Shown piece by piece: positions 29,402 to 39,293 of a stretch of 64,000 nt of DNA (position 1 is its first letter; every line of letters starts with the position of its first letter). The position numbers and the translations under genes were made by a program. The DNA is taken from assembly GCF_000741785.1 (NCBI RefSeq), contig NZ_JGZP01000012.1:124001-188000 (forward strand). The letters are read 5' to 3'. Source of the stretch: Bifidobacterium stellenboschense. GTDB lineage: Bacteria > Actinomycetota > Actinomycetes > Actinomycetales > Bifidobacteriaceae. The notes under the pieces were generated by a model. The model did no database searches. It saw only the letters and a program-made list of their open reading frames with translations, and was not told the DNA's origin.

Positions 29402-30412
29402 ATGACCGACACCGCCGTATCGACGAACGAGAACACGACCGCGGACGACGGCGCGGACCGCCGCGAGGCGCAGCCGTACCGTTCCGGATTCGTGGCGGTC
29501 GTGGGCAGGCCGAACGTCGGCAAATCCACGCTCATCAACGCGCTCATCGGCACGCGCATCGCCATCACGTCGTCCCGTCCCGAGACCACGCGCAAGGCGA
29601 TCCGCGGCATCCTCACCACCGAGAACGCGCAGCTCGTGCTCGTCGACACGCCCGGCATCCACCGTCCGCGCACGTTGCTCGGCCAGCGGCTCAACGACAT
29701 CGTCGACGAAAGCCTGTCCGACGTGGACGAGGTGGCGTTCCTGCTGCCCGCCGACCAGGAGATCGGTCCCGGCGACAGGCGCATCCTGTCCCGTCTGCGC
29801 TCCGACTTCGCCGTGAAGCGCGACGACGGCACGTTCTCGTGGAAGGTGCCGCTGATCGCCGTCGTCACCAAGATCGACGAGCTCACGCGCGAGCAGCTCG
29901 TCGCCAAGCTCATCGAGATCGACGGGTTCGCCGACTTCGCGGACATCGTGCCGGTGAGCGCCCTCGGGCACGACAACGTCGACGAGGTACGCAAGGTGCT
30001 CGTCGAGCATATGCCGGAAGGCCCGCAGATGTACCCGGAGGAGCAGATCAGCGAGGAGCGCCCCGAGGAGACGATCGCCGAGCTCATCCGCGGCGCGTTC
30101 CTCGAACAGCTGGACGACGAGCTGCCGCATTCGCTGGCGGTCGTCGTCGACTCCATCGACTATCCGGAGGACAACGAGACCGGCGAGGCATACGACGGCA
30201 AGGCGGACGTGCGCGTCTCCATCTACGTGGAGCGCGACTCGCAGAAGCCGATCATCATCGGCAAGGGCGCGAGGAACCTGACCGCCGTGAAGAAGAAGCT
30301 GCGCACCCCCGTCAACCGCATCGTCGGCCAGAAGGCGCGCCTCGACCTGCACGTCAAGGTCGCCAAGAGCTGGCAGTCCGATCCCAAGCAATTGGAACGT
30401 CTCGGCTTCTGA
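29402..30412 (+). CDS. era: GTPase Era
   Basis: 336 residues. The GTPase domain has G1 GRPNVGKS (35-42), G3 DTPGIH, and G4 TKID; the C-terminal KH domain (~235-335, IIIGKGARNLTAVKKKLR) binds the 3' end of 16S rRNA. Era is an assembly checkpoint for the 30S subunit. The N-terminal ~28 residues, acidic, precede the usual start and may be a lineage extension. ATG 29402 follows the upstream stop directly, with AAGGAG overlapping that gene's end. Last gene of the phoH-ybeY-corC-era unit. Confidence 0.95.
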   Translation: MTDTAVSTNENTTADDGADRREAQPYRSGFVAVVGRPNVGKSTLINALIGTRIAITSSRPETTRKAIRGILTTENAQLVLVDTPGIHRPRTLLGQRLNDIVDESLSDVDEVAFLLPADQEIGPGDRRILSRLRSDFAVKRDDGTFSWKVPLIAVVTKIDELTREQLVAKLIEIDGFADFADIVPVSALGHDNVDEVRKVLVEHMPEGPQMYPEEQISEERPEETIAELIRGAFLEQLDDELPHSLAVVVDSIDYPEDNETGEAYDGKADVRVSIYVERDSQKPIIIGKGARNLTAVKKKLRTPVNRIVGQKARLDLHVKVAKSWQSDPKQLERLGF

Positions 30413-30437
30413 TCGTCTCGGCTTCCGATTTCAGGAT

Positions 30438-30478
30438 GTTGAAGGCCCGCTTCCCATCGAGGGGAGCGGGCCTTCAAC
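30438..30478. terminator. Bidirectional terminator after era
   Basis: 18-bp stem (30438-30455 with 30461-30478, one T:G pair) and a 5-base loop, between the convergent era and lipoprotein genes. Confidence 0.8.
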
Positions 30479-30498
30479 GTATTCGGCGCGTGACGCGG

Positions 30499-32130
30499 TC
30501 ACAGGCCGGCGTCGGCCATGGTGATGTAGCCTGGGTCGATGAGCGTGGCCTTGAGATTCGAGGCGCTGACGGCGAGCAGCTCCTCCTCGACGACGCTCGT
30601 CTTCTTCAACGCGCCCGGGGCCTTCTTCTTCGACACGTAGGCGAGCTTGTCGAGCGACTCGCCCCGGTTGAGCCTCACTGTGACCTCGGCCGTGTCGGAG
30701 GCCAGTGCGACGCGGTTCTCCAGACCGGTCATCCACTGCTTGCCGTTCACCACCTGCGGCATGGTGTCCACGTAGCCGCCGAAGCCGGTGACGATCGGCC
30801 AGCGGCGGTTCGTCTCGTCGACGCCGGACCGCACGGGCGTGTCGGTGTCTCCGGAGTCGTCCGAACCCGTGCCGTCGTCTTCGGGGGCCTTCGCGGGGTC
30901 GGGCACGCTGCCGCGTTGCAGGTCCTTGCGGCCGGCGATGTTGCCGACGATGCCCGAAATGGTGATCTGCGGGTTGATGTCCGCGGCGGATCCGGTGTAT
31001 CCGAGCGCGTCGAGCTCGTCGGTCACCGCGGAGGCGACATAGTCGTTCATCGCGATGACGCCGTCGATGCGCGTATACGAGGTGCCGTCGGCGGTCTTCT
31101 TCGTCGGCAGGCGCTTGTCGACTTCCGCCGTGATGCGTTTCTCGTCGGTGGCGTCGACGGTCACGTCGTTCCAGTCGTCGTCGGACGTGTCCTTGGTGAG
31201 CAGACCGGACGGCGAATACGCCTTGCCCTGAGTGAAATACGGTTGCAGCACCTTCCAGATGCCGGCGAACGCCTCACGTGCGAAGGCGTCGTCGTCGACG
31301 GCGTCGGCCGTCTCGTCGCCGTCCCTCGCGTCCGCGGAATAGGGGATGAACACCTCGACGGCCTTCGGGTTGTCTTTGCTGGCCTTGGCCAAGTCGAGCT
31401 TCGTGACGAGCTTCTGCGCCTGCACGCGGCCGATCTGCTCGGCCGTGGAGAACCGCACGAACGCGTCCGACGTGATGTCGTCCACCCCGTTGGCGAGCAG
31501 GACAACGTGCATGCCGGAATCCTGCGCGAGCTGGAGCGCGGAGGCGAGACGGGCGTACGCGTCGTCCTGCGCCTCGTCGCCTGCGGACGTGTCCGTCGAA
31601 TCCGTGCCCGTGGAACCGGACTGCGACGTGTCAGAGGAGGATTCCGATTGCGGCCGTGTGACATAGTCGCCGTACTGGCGCGTCGACGAATCCATGGACA
31701 CCGCCGGCGCGACGATCAGCGTCGTGCGCTTCGCCTCCTCCTTGCCGGACTTCGACGCGTCATCGGCGGTCATATGGTCCACGACCCAGTCCTGCACGTC
31801 GCGGCTCTGCGCGTCGAGATCGGAGGAGGTCTTCGTCTCGATCGACTTCTTCGCCATGCCGGCGTCGACGAGCTTCGCCGTGATCTCGGGCGTCAGTTTC
31901 GCCCATTTGTTGAGCGGCGTGCGCTGGGAGATGGTGATGCCGTCCGACGGCGTGAAGATGACGGCACTGCCGGCCGTCGCCTTCGACGTGGCTGCGGCGT
32001 CTCCGGACGATGAGGCGTCGCCCTGCGTGCCGTCCTGCGCCGCGCCGCACGCCGCGCAGGAGACGAGCATGGCGAATCCCGCCGCCATGGCGATCAGTCG
32101 TGCCGCGGGATTGCTGCTGCGAAGTGCCAT
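30499..32130 (-). CDS. Orphan substrate-binding-like lipoprotein (periplasmic sugar-binding fold)
   Basis: 543 residues. An N-terminal signal with lipobox LVSC (C25 as lipidated residue) is followed by a Ser/Ala/Gly linker. The body resembles the type I periplasmic binding proteins of ABC sugar importers (VVLLANGVDDI, IDGVIAMNDYVASAVTDELDALGY, ITGFGGYVDTMPQVVNGKQWMT), with two Asp/Ser-rich insertions (~135-155 and ~385-405). No permease or ATPase genes lie next to it, so it may have been recruited to sensing or another task. MALRSSNP at 32130 has AAAGGAA upstream and TACAAT (32175-32180) as possible -10. Confidence 0.72.
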   Translation of the reverse strand: MALRSSNPAARLIAMAAGFAMLVSCAACGAAQDGTQGDASSSGDAAATSKATAGSAVIFTPSDGITISQRTPLNKWAKLTPEITAKLVDAGMAKKSIETKTSSDLDAQSRDVQDWVVDHMTADDASKSGKEEAKRTTLIVAPAVSMDSSTRQYGDYVTRPQSESSSDTSQSGSTGTDSTDTSAGDEAQDDAYARLASALQLAQDSGMHVVLLANGVDDITSDAFVRFSTAEQIGRVQAQKLVTKLDLAKASKDNPKAVEVFIPYSADARDGDETADAVDDDAFAREAFAGIWKVLQPYFTQGKAYSPSGLLTKDTSDDDWNDVTVDATDEKRITAEVDKRLPTKKTADGTSYTRIDGVIAMNDYVASAVTDELDALGYTGSAADINPQITISGIVGNIAGRKDLQRGSVPDPAKAPEDDGTGSDDSGDTDTPVRSGVDETNRRWPIVTGFGGYVDTMPQVVNGKQWMTGLENRVALASDTAEVTVRLNRGESLDKLAYVSKKKAPGALKKTSVVEEELLAVSASNLKATLIDPGYITMADAGL

Positions 32131-32227
32131 GGGACGGGATTCCTTTCGATCGGCTGGCTTATGCACTGCCGTCGATTGTAGTAGCATCCCCGCGGATCCG
32201 CCGGGAGGGGAGCCACGCGTGCCGCCG

Positions 32228-33448
32228 TCAGTCGGCGAGCGCCTTGGCGAGGTTCTCGTCGAGTGCGTCCATGAAGCCCTCGGTGTCGAGCCACGGCTCG
32301 TCGGGGCCGATGAGCATGGCGAGGTCCTTGGTCATCTGGCCGCCTTCGACGGTGGAGACGATGACCTTCTCGAGCGTCTCGGCGAAATGGCGGACCTCGG
32401 GCGTGCCGTCGAGGTCGGCGCGGTGCTTGAGGCCGCCGGTCCAGGCGAAGATCGAGGCGATCGGGTTCGTGGAGGTCTTCTCGCCCTTGAGCCAACGGCG
32501 GTAGTGGCGGGTGACGGTGCCGTGGGCGGCCTCGGCTTCGACGGTCTGCCCGTCGGGGGTCATCAGCACGGAGGTCATGAGGCCGAGGGAGCCGAAGCCC
32601 TGGGCGACGGAGTCGGACTGCACGTCGCCGTCGTAGTTCTTGCAGGCCCAGATGTAGCCGCCGTGCCATTTGAGCGAGCTGGCGACCATGTCGTCGATGA
32701 GGCGGTGCTCGTAGGTGAGACCCTCCGCCTCGAAGCGCTCCTTGTATTCGGTCTCGTAGATCTCGGCGAAGATGTCCTTGAACTGGCCGTCGTACGCCTT
32801 GAGGATCGTGTTCTTCGTGGACAGGTACACGGGGTAGTGGCGCATGAGGCCGTAGTTGAAGCAGGCGCGCGCGAAGCCGCGGATCGAATCGTTGACGTTG
32901 TACTGCACCTGGGCGACGCCGCCGTCGGGGCCGTAGTCGTAGACCACGTGCTGGATCGGTTCGGAGCCGTCTTCCGGCGTGAAGGTCACGGTGAGGCGTC
33001 CGGCTCCCGGCACCTTGAAGTCGGTGGCCTTGTACTGGTCGCCGAAGGCGTGGCGGGCGACGACGATCGGCTTGGTCCAGCCGGGCACGAGGCGCGGCAC
33101 GTTGCTCATGACGATCGGCTCGCGGAAGATGGTGCCGCCGAGGATGTTGCGGATCGTGCCGTTGGGGGACTTCCACATCTTTTTCAGCCCGAACTCCTTG
33201 ACGCGCGCCTCGTCGGGGGTGATCGTCGCGCACTTGACGCCCACGTGCTCGCGCTGGATGGCGTGAGCCGCGTCGATGGTGACCTGGTCGTCGGTGGCGT
33301 CGCGGTTCTCGATGCCCAGATCGTAGTAGTCGAGATCCACGTCGAGGTACGGCAGGATGAGACGGTTCTTGATGTCCTTCCAGATGACGCGCGTCATCTC
33401 GTCGCCGTCGAGCTCGACGACCTTGCCTTCGACCTTGATTCTGGCCAT
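32228..33448 (-). CDS. icd: Isocitrate dehydrogenase (NADP+)
   Basis: 406 residues, the dimeric type II NADP-IDH length. Substrate- and metal-site blocks are intact: [40 protein letters not shown], and the C-terminal cofactor region [12 protein letters not shown] and [16 protein letters not shown]. In bifidobacteria, which lack a full TCA cycle, it supplies 2-oxoglutarate for glutamate. AGGAGG precedes ATG (33448). It lies 97 bases upstream of the lipoprotein gene on the same strand and diverges from guaB3. Confidence 0.96.
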   Translation of the reverse strand: MARIKVEGKVVELDGDEMTRVIWKDIKNRLILPYLDVDLDYYDLGIENRDATDDQVTIDAAHAIQREHVGVKCATITPDEARVKEFGLKKMWKSPNGTIRNILGGTIFREPIVMSNVPRLVPGWTKPIVVARHAFGDQYKATDFKVPGAGRLTVTFTPEDGSEPIQHVVYDYGPDGGVAQVQYNVNDSIRGFARACFNYGLMRHYPVYLSTKNTILKAYDGQFKDIFAEIYETEYKERFEAEGLTYEHRLIDDMVASSLKWHGGYIWACKNYDGDVQSDSVAQGFGSLGLMTSVLMTPDGQTVEAEAAHGTVTRHYRRWLKGEKTSTNPIASIFAWTGGLKHRADLDGTPEVRHFAETLEKVIVSTVEGGQMTKDLAMLIGPDEPWLDTEGFMDALDENLAKALAD

Positions 33449-33573
33449 GCTTCCTCCTGACAGTTCGGTTGAGACATTGCCATTCCTAGCGCAGGAATGT
33501 AACGCCGCGGGCGGGCGTTCGATTATATGAGATGGCGGGCGGGACGCAGCGCGCCGCCGTCCCGCGCGCGCAT

Positions 33574-33579
33574 TAGTCT
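33574..33579 (+). promoter_or_regulatory. -10 hexamer TAGTCT of guaB3
   Basis: TAGTCT is 7 bases before ATG 33587. The spacer contains GGAGG, but that would lie at or upstream of the transcription start, so the message is likely leaderless. Confidence 0.45.
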
Positions 33580-33586
33580 CGGAGGC

Positions 33587-34714
33587 ATGTCTCAGGAAAT
33601 TGAAATCGGTTTGGGCAAGAAGGGCCGCATGGCCTACTCGCTGGACGATGTCTCGATCGTCCCCTCCCGCAGGACGCGCGACCCGCAGGACGTCTCCACG
33701 TCCTGGCAGGTCGACGCCTACGAGTTCGACGTGCCGGTCATCGGCGCCCCGATGGACTCGGTGACGAGCCCGGCCACCGCGATCGCGATGGGCAAGCTCG
33801 GCGCGCTCGGCGTGCTCGACCTCGAGGGTCTGTGGACCCGCTACGACGATCCGGAACCGTATCTCAAGGAGATCGCGGACCTGCCGGCCGAGGGCGCGAC
33901 CCGCCGAATCCAGGAGATCTACGCGGAGCCGATCAAGCCGGAGCTCATCGTCAGGCGCCTGCACGAGATCCGCGACGCCGGCGTCACCGTGGCCGGCGCG
34001 CTCTCCCCGCAGCGCACCCAGCAGTTCTACTCGACCGTGGTCGAGGCGGGCGTCGACCTGTTCGTGATCCGCGGCACCGCCGTGTCCGCCGAGCACGTCT
34101 CGCAGGACCACGAGCCGCTCAACCTCAAGCAGTTCATCTACGATCTGGACGTGCCGGTCATCGTCGGCGGCGCCGCCAACTACACGGCCGCCCTGCACCT
34201 GATGCGCACGGGCGCGGCCGGCGTGCTCGTCGGCTTCGGCGGCGGCGCCGTGTCCGCCACGCGCCAGACGATCGGCGTCGAGGCGCCGATGGCGACCGCC
34301 ATCGCCGACGTGGCCGAGGCCCGCCGCGACTACATGGACGAGTCGGGCGGCCGCTACGTGCAGCTCATCGCCGACGGCGGCATGGGTGACTCCGGCAGCT
34401 TCGTCAAGGCGCTCGCCCTCGGCGCCGACGCGGTCATGCTCGGCGCGCCGCTCGCCCGCGCCACCGAGGCTCCGGGCCGCGGCAAGCACTGGGGCGCCGA
34501 GGCGCGCCACCAGACGCTGCCGCGCGGCTTCCGCACCGACGTCGGCACGGTCGCGCCGCTCGAGCAGATCCTGTTCGGACCGAGCCACACCGCCGACGGC
34601 ACCACGAACTTCGTCGGCGCGCTGCGCCGTGCGATGGCGTCCACCGGATACGTGGACGTGAAGAACTTCCAGCGTTGCGGCGTGGTCGTCACGCCGTACG
34701 CCGGCCGTCGCTGA
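33587..34714 (+). CDS. guaB3: GuaB3 family IMP dehydrogenase-related protein
   Basis: 375-residue TIM-barrel of the actinobacterial GuaB3 family, shorter than true IMPDH and without CBS domains. The N-terminus ([33 protein letters not shown]) is IMPDH-like. At the position of the catalytic loop it reads [12 protein letters not shown] (216-227): the nucleophilic cysteine of IMPDH is missing. It is therefore unlikely to oxidise IMP by the classical mechanism and its real activity is unknown; a separate guaB should exist elsewhere. Confidence 0.9.
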   Translation: MSQEIEIGLGKKGRMAYSLDDVSIVPSRRTRDPQDVSTSWQVDAYEFDVPVIGAPMDSVTSPATAIAMGKLGALGVLDLEGLWTRYDDPEPYLKEIADLPAEGATRRIQEIYAEPIKPELIVRRLHEIRDAGVTVAGALSPQRTQQFYSTVVEAGVDLFVIRGTAVSAEHVSQDHEPLNLKQFIYDLDVPVIVGGAANYTAALHLMRTGAAGVLVGFGGGAVSATRQTIGVEAPMATAIADVAEARRDYMDESGGRYVQLIADGGMGDSGSFVKALALGADAVMLGAPLARATEAPGRGKHWGAEARHQTLPRGFRTDVGTVAPLEQILFGPSHTADGTTNFVGALRRAMASTGYVDVKNFQRCGVVVTPYAGRR

Positions 34715-34735
34715 GACGGCGCCGTCAGGGCAGGA

Positions 34736-34759
34736 TTATCCACCGTGTTATCCACGGTG
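34736..34759. repeat. Two tandem TTATCCAC boxes forming an inverted repeat
   Basis: TTATCCACC (34736-34744) and TTATCCACG (34748-34756) resemble DnaA boxes (TTATCCACA) in direct repeat. The same bases also form the inverted repeat CACCGTG/CACGGTG (34741-34747 with 34753-34759). They could be DnaA sites, an operator, or simply part of a 3'-end hairpin. Confidence 0.35.
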
Positions 34760-34768
34760 ATGCACCGG

Positions 34769-34794
34769 GGTCCCGCGTCCGTTGACGCGGGACC
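34769..34794 (+). terminator. Terminator of guaB3
   Basis: 11-bp perfect stem GGTCCCGCGTC/GACGCGGGACC with loop CGTT, followed by TTT. Confidence 0.7.
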
Positions 34795-34868
34795 TTTCGC
34801 ATGATGGGATGGGTCTACGCCACGTCCCGACGTGGGATGGGCGTAAGACCCGGACGAAGGAGCCCATC

Positions 34869-35372
34869 ATGCAGCCAGTGCAATACGTCATCTTCCCGTC
34901 GGCCGGATTCGTGCACGGCCGCACGCCGCCCGTCTACGAGGGCGTCATCCACGTCGAACTGTCCGCCGAACCGGTGCCGTACCGCATCGTCGCCGTCATC
35001 GACGACGCGATGACGGACGGGCAGATGCACGCGATGGCCGTATCCGGCTGCCGCGTCGCATGCCTCGCCGCCGACGTGATGCGCGGCAGTCTGTCGCCGG
35101 CGATTCTGCGGCGGGCGGTGGAGCCGTCATGCGTCGGCAAGCTGGAGACCATGGCGTACATGATGGACGGCAGGATGCGCGTCGACGACGCCTACCGGGC
35201 GCGGATGCGCTACCTGCCGGTCGTGCCGTTCTCCGTGGACGGGATGCTGGTGAGCGCCGTCGCGCTTGAACTTGCCGTCCACCTTTCCGTCGGCGGGGAA
35301 TCCTACTGGTCGAACCTCAGGTTCGAGGTGCGCGGGTCGCGATGGATGTGCACGGTCGCCGACATCGGATAG
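34869..35372 (+). CDS. Rv3235-like protein of unknown function
   Basis: 167 residues without signal peptide or membrane segment. The C-terminal half (KLETMAYMMDGRM, then a ~45-residue beta-rich region ending GSRWMCTVADIG) has the layout of the small actinobacterial Rv3235-like family, which lacks a defined role; the similarity is judged by eye and is weak. Two HGRTPP-type basic segments lie near the N-terminus. GAAGGAG precedes ATG 34869. It stands alone between the guaB3 terminator and the acyl-CoA synthetase gene. Confidence 0.5.
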   Translation: MQPVQYVIFPSAGFVHGRTPPVYEGVIHVELSAEPVPYRIVAVIDDAMTDGQMHAMAVSGCRVACLAADVMRGSLSPAILRRAVEPSCVGKLETMAYMMDGRMRVDDAYRARMRYLPVVPFSVDGMLVSAVALELAVHLSVGGESYWSNLRFEVRGSRWMCTVADIG

Positions 35373-35434
35373 CGGCGAGCCGCCTCGCCGGCATGAGGAC
35401 GTGCGGTCGCCGGCATGGCTGATACCGGACCGGG

Positions 35435-35440
35435 TATAGT
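35435..35440 (+). promoter_or_regulatory. -10 hexamer TATAGT of the acyl-CoA synthetase gene
   Basis: TATAGT ends 9 bases before ATG 35450 (a GTG at 35444 also lies in frame). There is no Shine-Dalgarno sequence, so translation is probably leaderless or nearly so. Confidence 0.5.
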
Positions 35441-35449
35441 CTGGTGTCC

Positions 35450-37546
35450 ATGTTGCGTGAGTATATTTCCGACCCCGAGTATGTGACCAACGACGACGAC
35501 ACGATCTTCTCGCTGCTCGCCGCCCGCGCCGAAAGCGCACCCGATGACGAGATCGCCGAATACCAGGACGACGACCGACGCTGGCATTCGGTGACGGCGT
35601 CCGAGATGCTGGAACGCGTGCGCGCCGTGGCGAAGGGCCTGCTCGGACTGGGCGTGCGTCCCGGCACCATGGTCGCCATCTACTCGGCCACCTGCTACGA
35701 GTGGGGCGTGACGGACTTCGCCTGCGCGGCCATCGGCGCGGTCAGCGTGCCGATCTACGAGACCGACTCGGAACGCCAGGCCGCCTCGATCATCGAGGAC
35801 ACCGCGCCGCTCATCGCCTTCGCCGGCGACCAGGCGCACGCGCAGACCCTCGAACAGGTACGCGACGAGGTCAAGAGCCTCGAATACGTGTTCAACTTCA
35901 AGGCGAACGGCCTCGACGCGGTCGCCGACTTCGGGGCGAACGTCGCCGACGAGGAGCTCGACGCGGCCATCGCGCGCGTCAAGGCCGACGACATGACGAC
36001 CATCGTCTACACGTCCGGCTCCACCGGCAAGCCGAAGGGCGCGATGCTGTCCAACCGCAACTTCACGCACATCGTGAAGAACGGCTACATCATCCTCGAG
36101 GACATGCTCTACAACCCGAACCGCCTGCTGCTGTTCCTCCCGCTGGCGCACTGCTTCGCCCGCTACATCCAGTACGTGGCCATCGGCGGCCACGGCGTCG
36201 TCGGCTACATCCCCGGGGCCAAGCACCTGCTCGCCGACCTGCGCTCGTTCAAGCCCACCTACCTGCTCGGCGTGCCCCGCGTGTTCGAGAAGGTGTACAA
36301 CGCGGCCTCGCAGAAGGCCGGCAACGGCATCGCCGGCCGCGTGTTCGCCGCCGCCTACCGGCATTTCGTCCAGTGGTCGAAGGACACGCAGGCGGGCAAG
36401 GCCCATTCGCCAATCGCCCGCATCCAGCACTCGTTCTACATGGGCACGGTGGGCAAGTCGGTGCGTTCCGCCCTCGGCCCCAACCTCGCGTGGCTGGCGT
36501 GCGGCGGCGCCCCGCTCAACCCGGACCTCGCGCACTTCTTCAACGGCATGGACGGCATCACGTTCATCCAGGGCTACGGCATGACCGAGACCGCGGCCCC
36601 GATGCTCGTCAACTGGCAGGACGCCAACAAGGTCGGCTCCGTCGGCAAGCCTGGCCCCGGCATGGGCGTACGCCAGGGCGAGGGCGACGAACTGCTGCTC
36701 ACCGGCCCGAACGTGTTCCTCGGCTACTATAAGCAGCCCGAGCTCACCGCCGAGACGAAGACCGCCGACGGATGGATCCGCACCGGCGACCTCGGCACGA
36801 TCGACGACGACGGCTTCGTCTTCATCACCGGCCGCAAGAAGGACATCATCATCACTGCCGGCGGCAAGAACGTGAGCCCAGCTCCCATGGAGGAGACCAT
36901 CGCCACCTGCCCGATTGTCGACCACGCGGTCGTCGTCGGCGACGGCAAGCCGTTCATCTCCGCGCTCATCGAACTCGACCCGGAGATGACCCGTTCCTGG
37001 CTCGCCTCCCAGGGACTCGACCAGGACGCGCCGATGTCCGAGATCGCGACGAACGACGCGGTGCGCGCGTTCGTCCAGCAGTACGTCGACAAGGCCAATG
37101 CGAACGTCTCGCGCGCCGAATCGGTGCGCAAGTTCGCGATCCTCGACGAGGAGTTCAGCCAGGAGAAGGGTACGCTGACGCCGAGCATGAAGGTCGTGCG
37201 CCCGAAGGTGCTCAAGCGCTACGAGGACGTGATCGAGCATGAGATCTACACGCCCCGCAACCCCGGCAAGCCGCTGCCAGCCACCGTGCGCATCCTCGAC
37301 AAGACCACCGAATCGGTCAAGCGCACCGCCGAGACCGTCAAGCAGGCGTCCGAGACCGTCAACCCCAAGAGCCTGCGCTCCGCCTACGAGCAGGCCAAGG
37401 AGAACGTGTCTGATTCGCTTGCTACCGTGTCCGAGAAGATCAAGCGCCAGCCGGAAGGCGCGGACGGGAACGACGACGCCGCTTCCCCCGCCGACCGTGC
37501 CGACGGCCGCGACACCACCGAAACCACCGACAACGAGGAGAACTAG
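35450..37546 (+). CDS. Long-chain fatty acid-CoA ligase / AMP-binding protein
   Basis: 698 residues of the ANL adenylating family. Motifs run in order: [13 protein letters not shown] (ATP loop), [16 protein letters not shown] and [14 protein letters not shown]. The C-terminal ~90 residues after the ligase fold are helical and repetitive ([28 protein letters not shown]), an apolipoprotein-like amphipathic extension not seen in the core family, and probably membrane-peripheral. It activates fatty acids to acyl-CoA via acyl-AMP. Followed 2 bases later by def. Confidence 0.88.
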   Translation: MLREYISDPEYVTNDDDTIFSLLAARAESAPDDEIAEYQDDDRRWHSVTASEMLERVRAVAKGLLGLGVRPGTMVAIYSATCYEWGVTDFACAAIGAVSVPIYETDSERQAASIIEDTAPLIAFAGDQAHAQTLEQVRDEVKSLEYVFNFKANGLDAVADFGANVADEELDAAIARVKADDMTTIVYTSGSTGKPKGAMLSNRNFTHIVKNGYIILEDMLYNPNRLLLFLPLAHCFARYIQYVAIGGHGVVGYIPGAKHLLADLRSFKPTYLLGVPRVFEKVYNAASQKAGNGIAGRVFAAAYRHFVQWSKDTQAGKAHSPIARIQHSFYMGTVGKSVRSALGPNLAWLACGGAPLNPDLAHFFNGMDGITFIQGYGMTETAAPMLVNWQDANKVGSVGKPGPGMGVRQGEGDELLLTGPNVFLGYYKQPELTAETKTADGWIRTGDLGTIDDDGFVFITGRKKDIIITAGGKNVSPAPMEETIATCPIVDHAVVVGDGKPFISALIELDPEMTRSWLASQGLDQDAPMSEIATNDAVRAFVQQYVDKANANVSRAESVRKFAILDEEFSQEKGTLTPSMKVVRPKVLKRYEDVIEHEIYTPRNPGKPLPATVRILDKTTESVKRTAETVKQASETVNPKSLRSAYEQAKENVSDSLATVSEKIKRQPEGADGNDDAASPADRADGRDTTETTDNEEN

Positions 37547-37548
37547 CC

Positions 37549-38034
37549 TTGGCCATCCGTGAGATCCGCATCGTCCCCGACCCCGTGCTGCGCACCCCCT
37601 GCGACGAGATCCGCGAGATCACGCCCGCCGTGCGCCGGCTGGTCGACGACCTGCTCGAGACCGTCGACGATCCGGGGCGCGCCGGCCTGTCCGCCAACCA
37701 GATCGGCGTGAGCCTCAGGGCCTTCTCCTACAACATCGACGGGAAAATCGGCTACATCCTCAACCCGGTGCTTGAGGAGACCCGCGGCGAACAGTACGGC
37801 GACGAGGGATGCCTGTCCGTGCCCGGACTGTGGTACAAGACGCGCCGCGCTGACTACGCGCGCGTGCGCGGCATCGACCTCGACGGCAAGGAGATCGTGC
37901 TGGAGGGGACCGGGCTCATGGGCCGCATGCTTCAGCACGAGACCGACCACCTCGACGGCCACGTCTACCTCGACCGTCTGGAGAAGGAGGAGCGCCGCGC
38001 GGCGCTGAAGTACATGCGCGAACACCAGAAGTGA
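37549..38034 (+). CDS. def: Peptide deformylase
   Basis: 161 residues. The three metal-site motifs are present: GLSANQIG (usual GxGLAAPQxG, with two substitutions), EGCLS with the zinc cysteine, and QHETDH with both zinc histidines and the catalytic glutamate. It removes the formyl group from nascent N-terminal methionine. The start is TTG 37549, 2 bases after the upstream stop and behind GAGGAG, so it depends on coupled translation. Confidence 0.93.
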   Translation: MAIREIRIVPDPVLRTPCDEIREITPAVRRLVDDLLETVDDPGRAGLSANQIGVSLRAFSYNIDGKIGYILNPVLEETRGEQYGDEGCLSVPGLWYKTRRADYARVRGIDLDGKEIVLEGTGLMGRMLQHETDHLDGHVYLDRLEKEERRAALKYMREHQK

Positions 38035-38349
38035 CGTCTGGCCCGCAACGGGCGGACGACCGCGGGGAACACCGCGGAAGACAAGGGGACCATCGGCCGA
38101 TGAAGCGGTTCGGCAGCGCCGACGGTTCCCTTTTCCATGTGGTGTGCTATTCTGCCGCCTTGTGCGCCAACCGGCGAGGAGCGGAGTCGCAGCCGCTCCG
38201 GACCACCCAATATCGTCAACCGGCGTGCGAAGAATTCGCGTCATGCCCGCGACGGCCTGTGTCGGTCGGTCCGAGCCCGTGGACCACGGGAAGGACTGCA
38301 CGCAGGTGCGCATGACCAGGCAATAACCGACAAGAAAGGTAGCATCACC
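38035..38349 (+). promoter_or_regulatory. 315-base gap: rpsB promoter and leader
   Basis: No gene fits here. From the left: a CATCGGCCGATG palindrome (38091-38102), then a probable rpsB promoter with extended -10 TGCTATTCT (hexamer 38148-38153). The ~190-base leader contains hairpins GGAGCGG/CCGCTCC (38178-38199) and CCCGTG/CACGGG (38276-38290), and ends in AAGAAAGG before the rpsB ATG. A long structured leader is consistent with S2 autoregulation, as known in other bacteria, but I matched no described motif. Confidence 0.4.
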
Positions 38350-39162
38350 ATGGCTCAGATCACGATGAGCGAAATGCTGAAGGCCGGCCTGCACTTCGGC
38401 CACCAGACCCGCCGCTGGAACCCGAAGATGAAGCAGTTCATCCTCACCCAGCGCAACGGCATCCACATCATCAACCTGTTCAAGTCGCTCGAGATGATCG
38501 ACAAGGCGTACGACTTCATCAAGACCACCGTCGCCCACAACGGCACCGTGCTCTTCGTCGGCACCAAGAAGCAGGCCCAGGAGGCCATCTCCGCCCAGGC
38601 CACCCGCGTGAACATGCCGTACGTCTCCGAGCGCTGGCTCGGCGGCATGCTGACCAACTTCCAGACCGTCTCCAAGCGCGTCAACCGCCTCAAGGAGCTC
38701 GAGGAGATGGACTTCTCCGACGTGCACGGCTCCGGTCTGACCAAGAAGGAGCTGCTGCTCCTCGAGCGCGAGAAGGACAAGCTGGAGAAGCAGCTCGGCG
38801 GCATCCGCAACATGGGCCGCACCCCGTCCGCGATGTTCGTCGTCGACATCAACAAGGAGGCGCTGGCCGTCGAGGAGGCCCACAAGCTGGGCATCCCGGT
38901 CGTCGCCATCGTCGACACCAACACCGACCCGGAGTCCGTCGACTACCCGATTCCGGCCAACGACGACGCCATCCGCGGCATCGAGCTGCTGACCAGCCTC
39001 ATGGCCGACGCCGTCGCCGACGGTCTGCTGGAGCGTTCCGGCAAGGCCGCCAAGGAGGAGGGCGCCTCCGAGCAGCCGATGGCCGCTTGGGAGAAGGAGC
39101 TTCTGGAGAACCAGGACGCCACCGCCGCCCCGGCCGCCGAGGGCGAAGCCAAGGCCGAGTGA
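38350..39162 (+). CDS. rpsB: 30S ribosomal protein S2
   Basis: 270 residues. Family blocks [39 protein letters not shown], and [11 protein letters not shown] with PIPANDDA are all intact. S2 joins late in 30S assembly and is needed for S1 binding. The C-terminal ~25 residues (Ala/Glu-rich) form an actinobacterial tail. ATG 38350 has AAGAAAGG upstream; earlier in-frame codons belong to the leader. It precedes tsf as in nearly all bacteria. Confidence 0.97.
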   Translation: MAQITMSEMLKAGLHFGHQTRRWNPKMKQFILTQRNGIHIINLFKSLEMIDKAYDFIKTTVAHNGTVLFVGTKKQAQEAISAQATRVNMPYVSERWLGGMLTNFQTVSKRVNRLKELEEMDFSDVHGSGLTKKELLLLEREKDKLEKQLGGIRNMGRTPSAMFVVDINKEALAVEEAHKLGIPVVAIVDTNTDPESVDYPIPANDDAIRGIELLTSLMADAVADGLLERSGKAAKEEGASEQPMAAWEKELLENQDATAAPAAEGEAKAE

Positions 39163-39220
39163 ATCCCCGCTTAAGGATTCGCCAAGCGTGAACCGCTGAG
39201 GTTCGCCTACCGCTAGGATG

Positions 39221-39246
39221 GGAGGTGCAACAATGATTGCACCTCC
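39221..39246 (+). terminator. Hairpin between rpsB and tsf
   Basis: 10-bp perfect stem GGAGGTGCAA/TTGCACCTCC with a 6-base loop. It may attenuate transcription into tsf. A TAGGAT at 39214-39219 could be a tsf -10, in which case the hairpin would sit at the 5' end of that message. Confidence 0.5.
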
Positions 39247-39293
39247 TGTCGTAGGGGAATGTAATCGAGTTTTATCCCAAGGAGAACAATTTC

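Noticed and set aside
34736..34756. TTATCCAC boxes as a replication origin
   Set aside because: Only two boxes, no AT-rich unwinding region, and no dnaA, dnaN or rpmH nearby.
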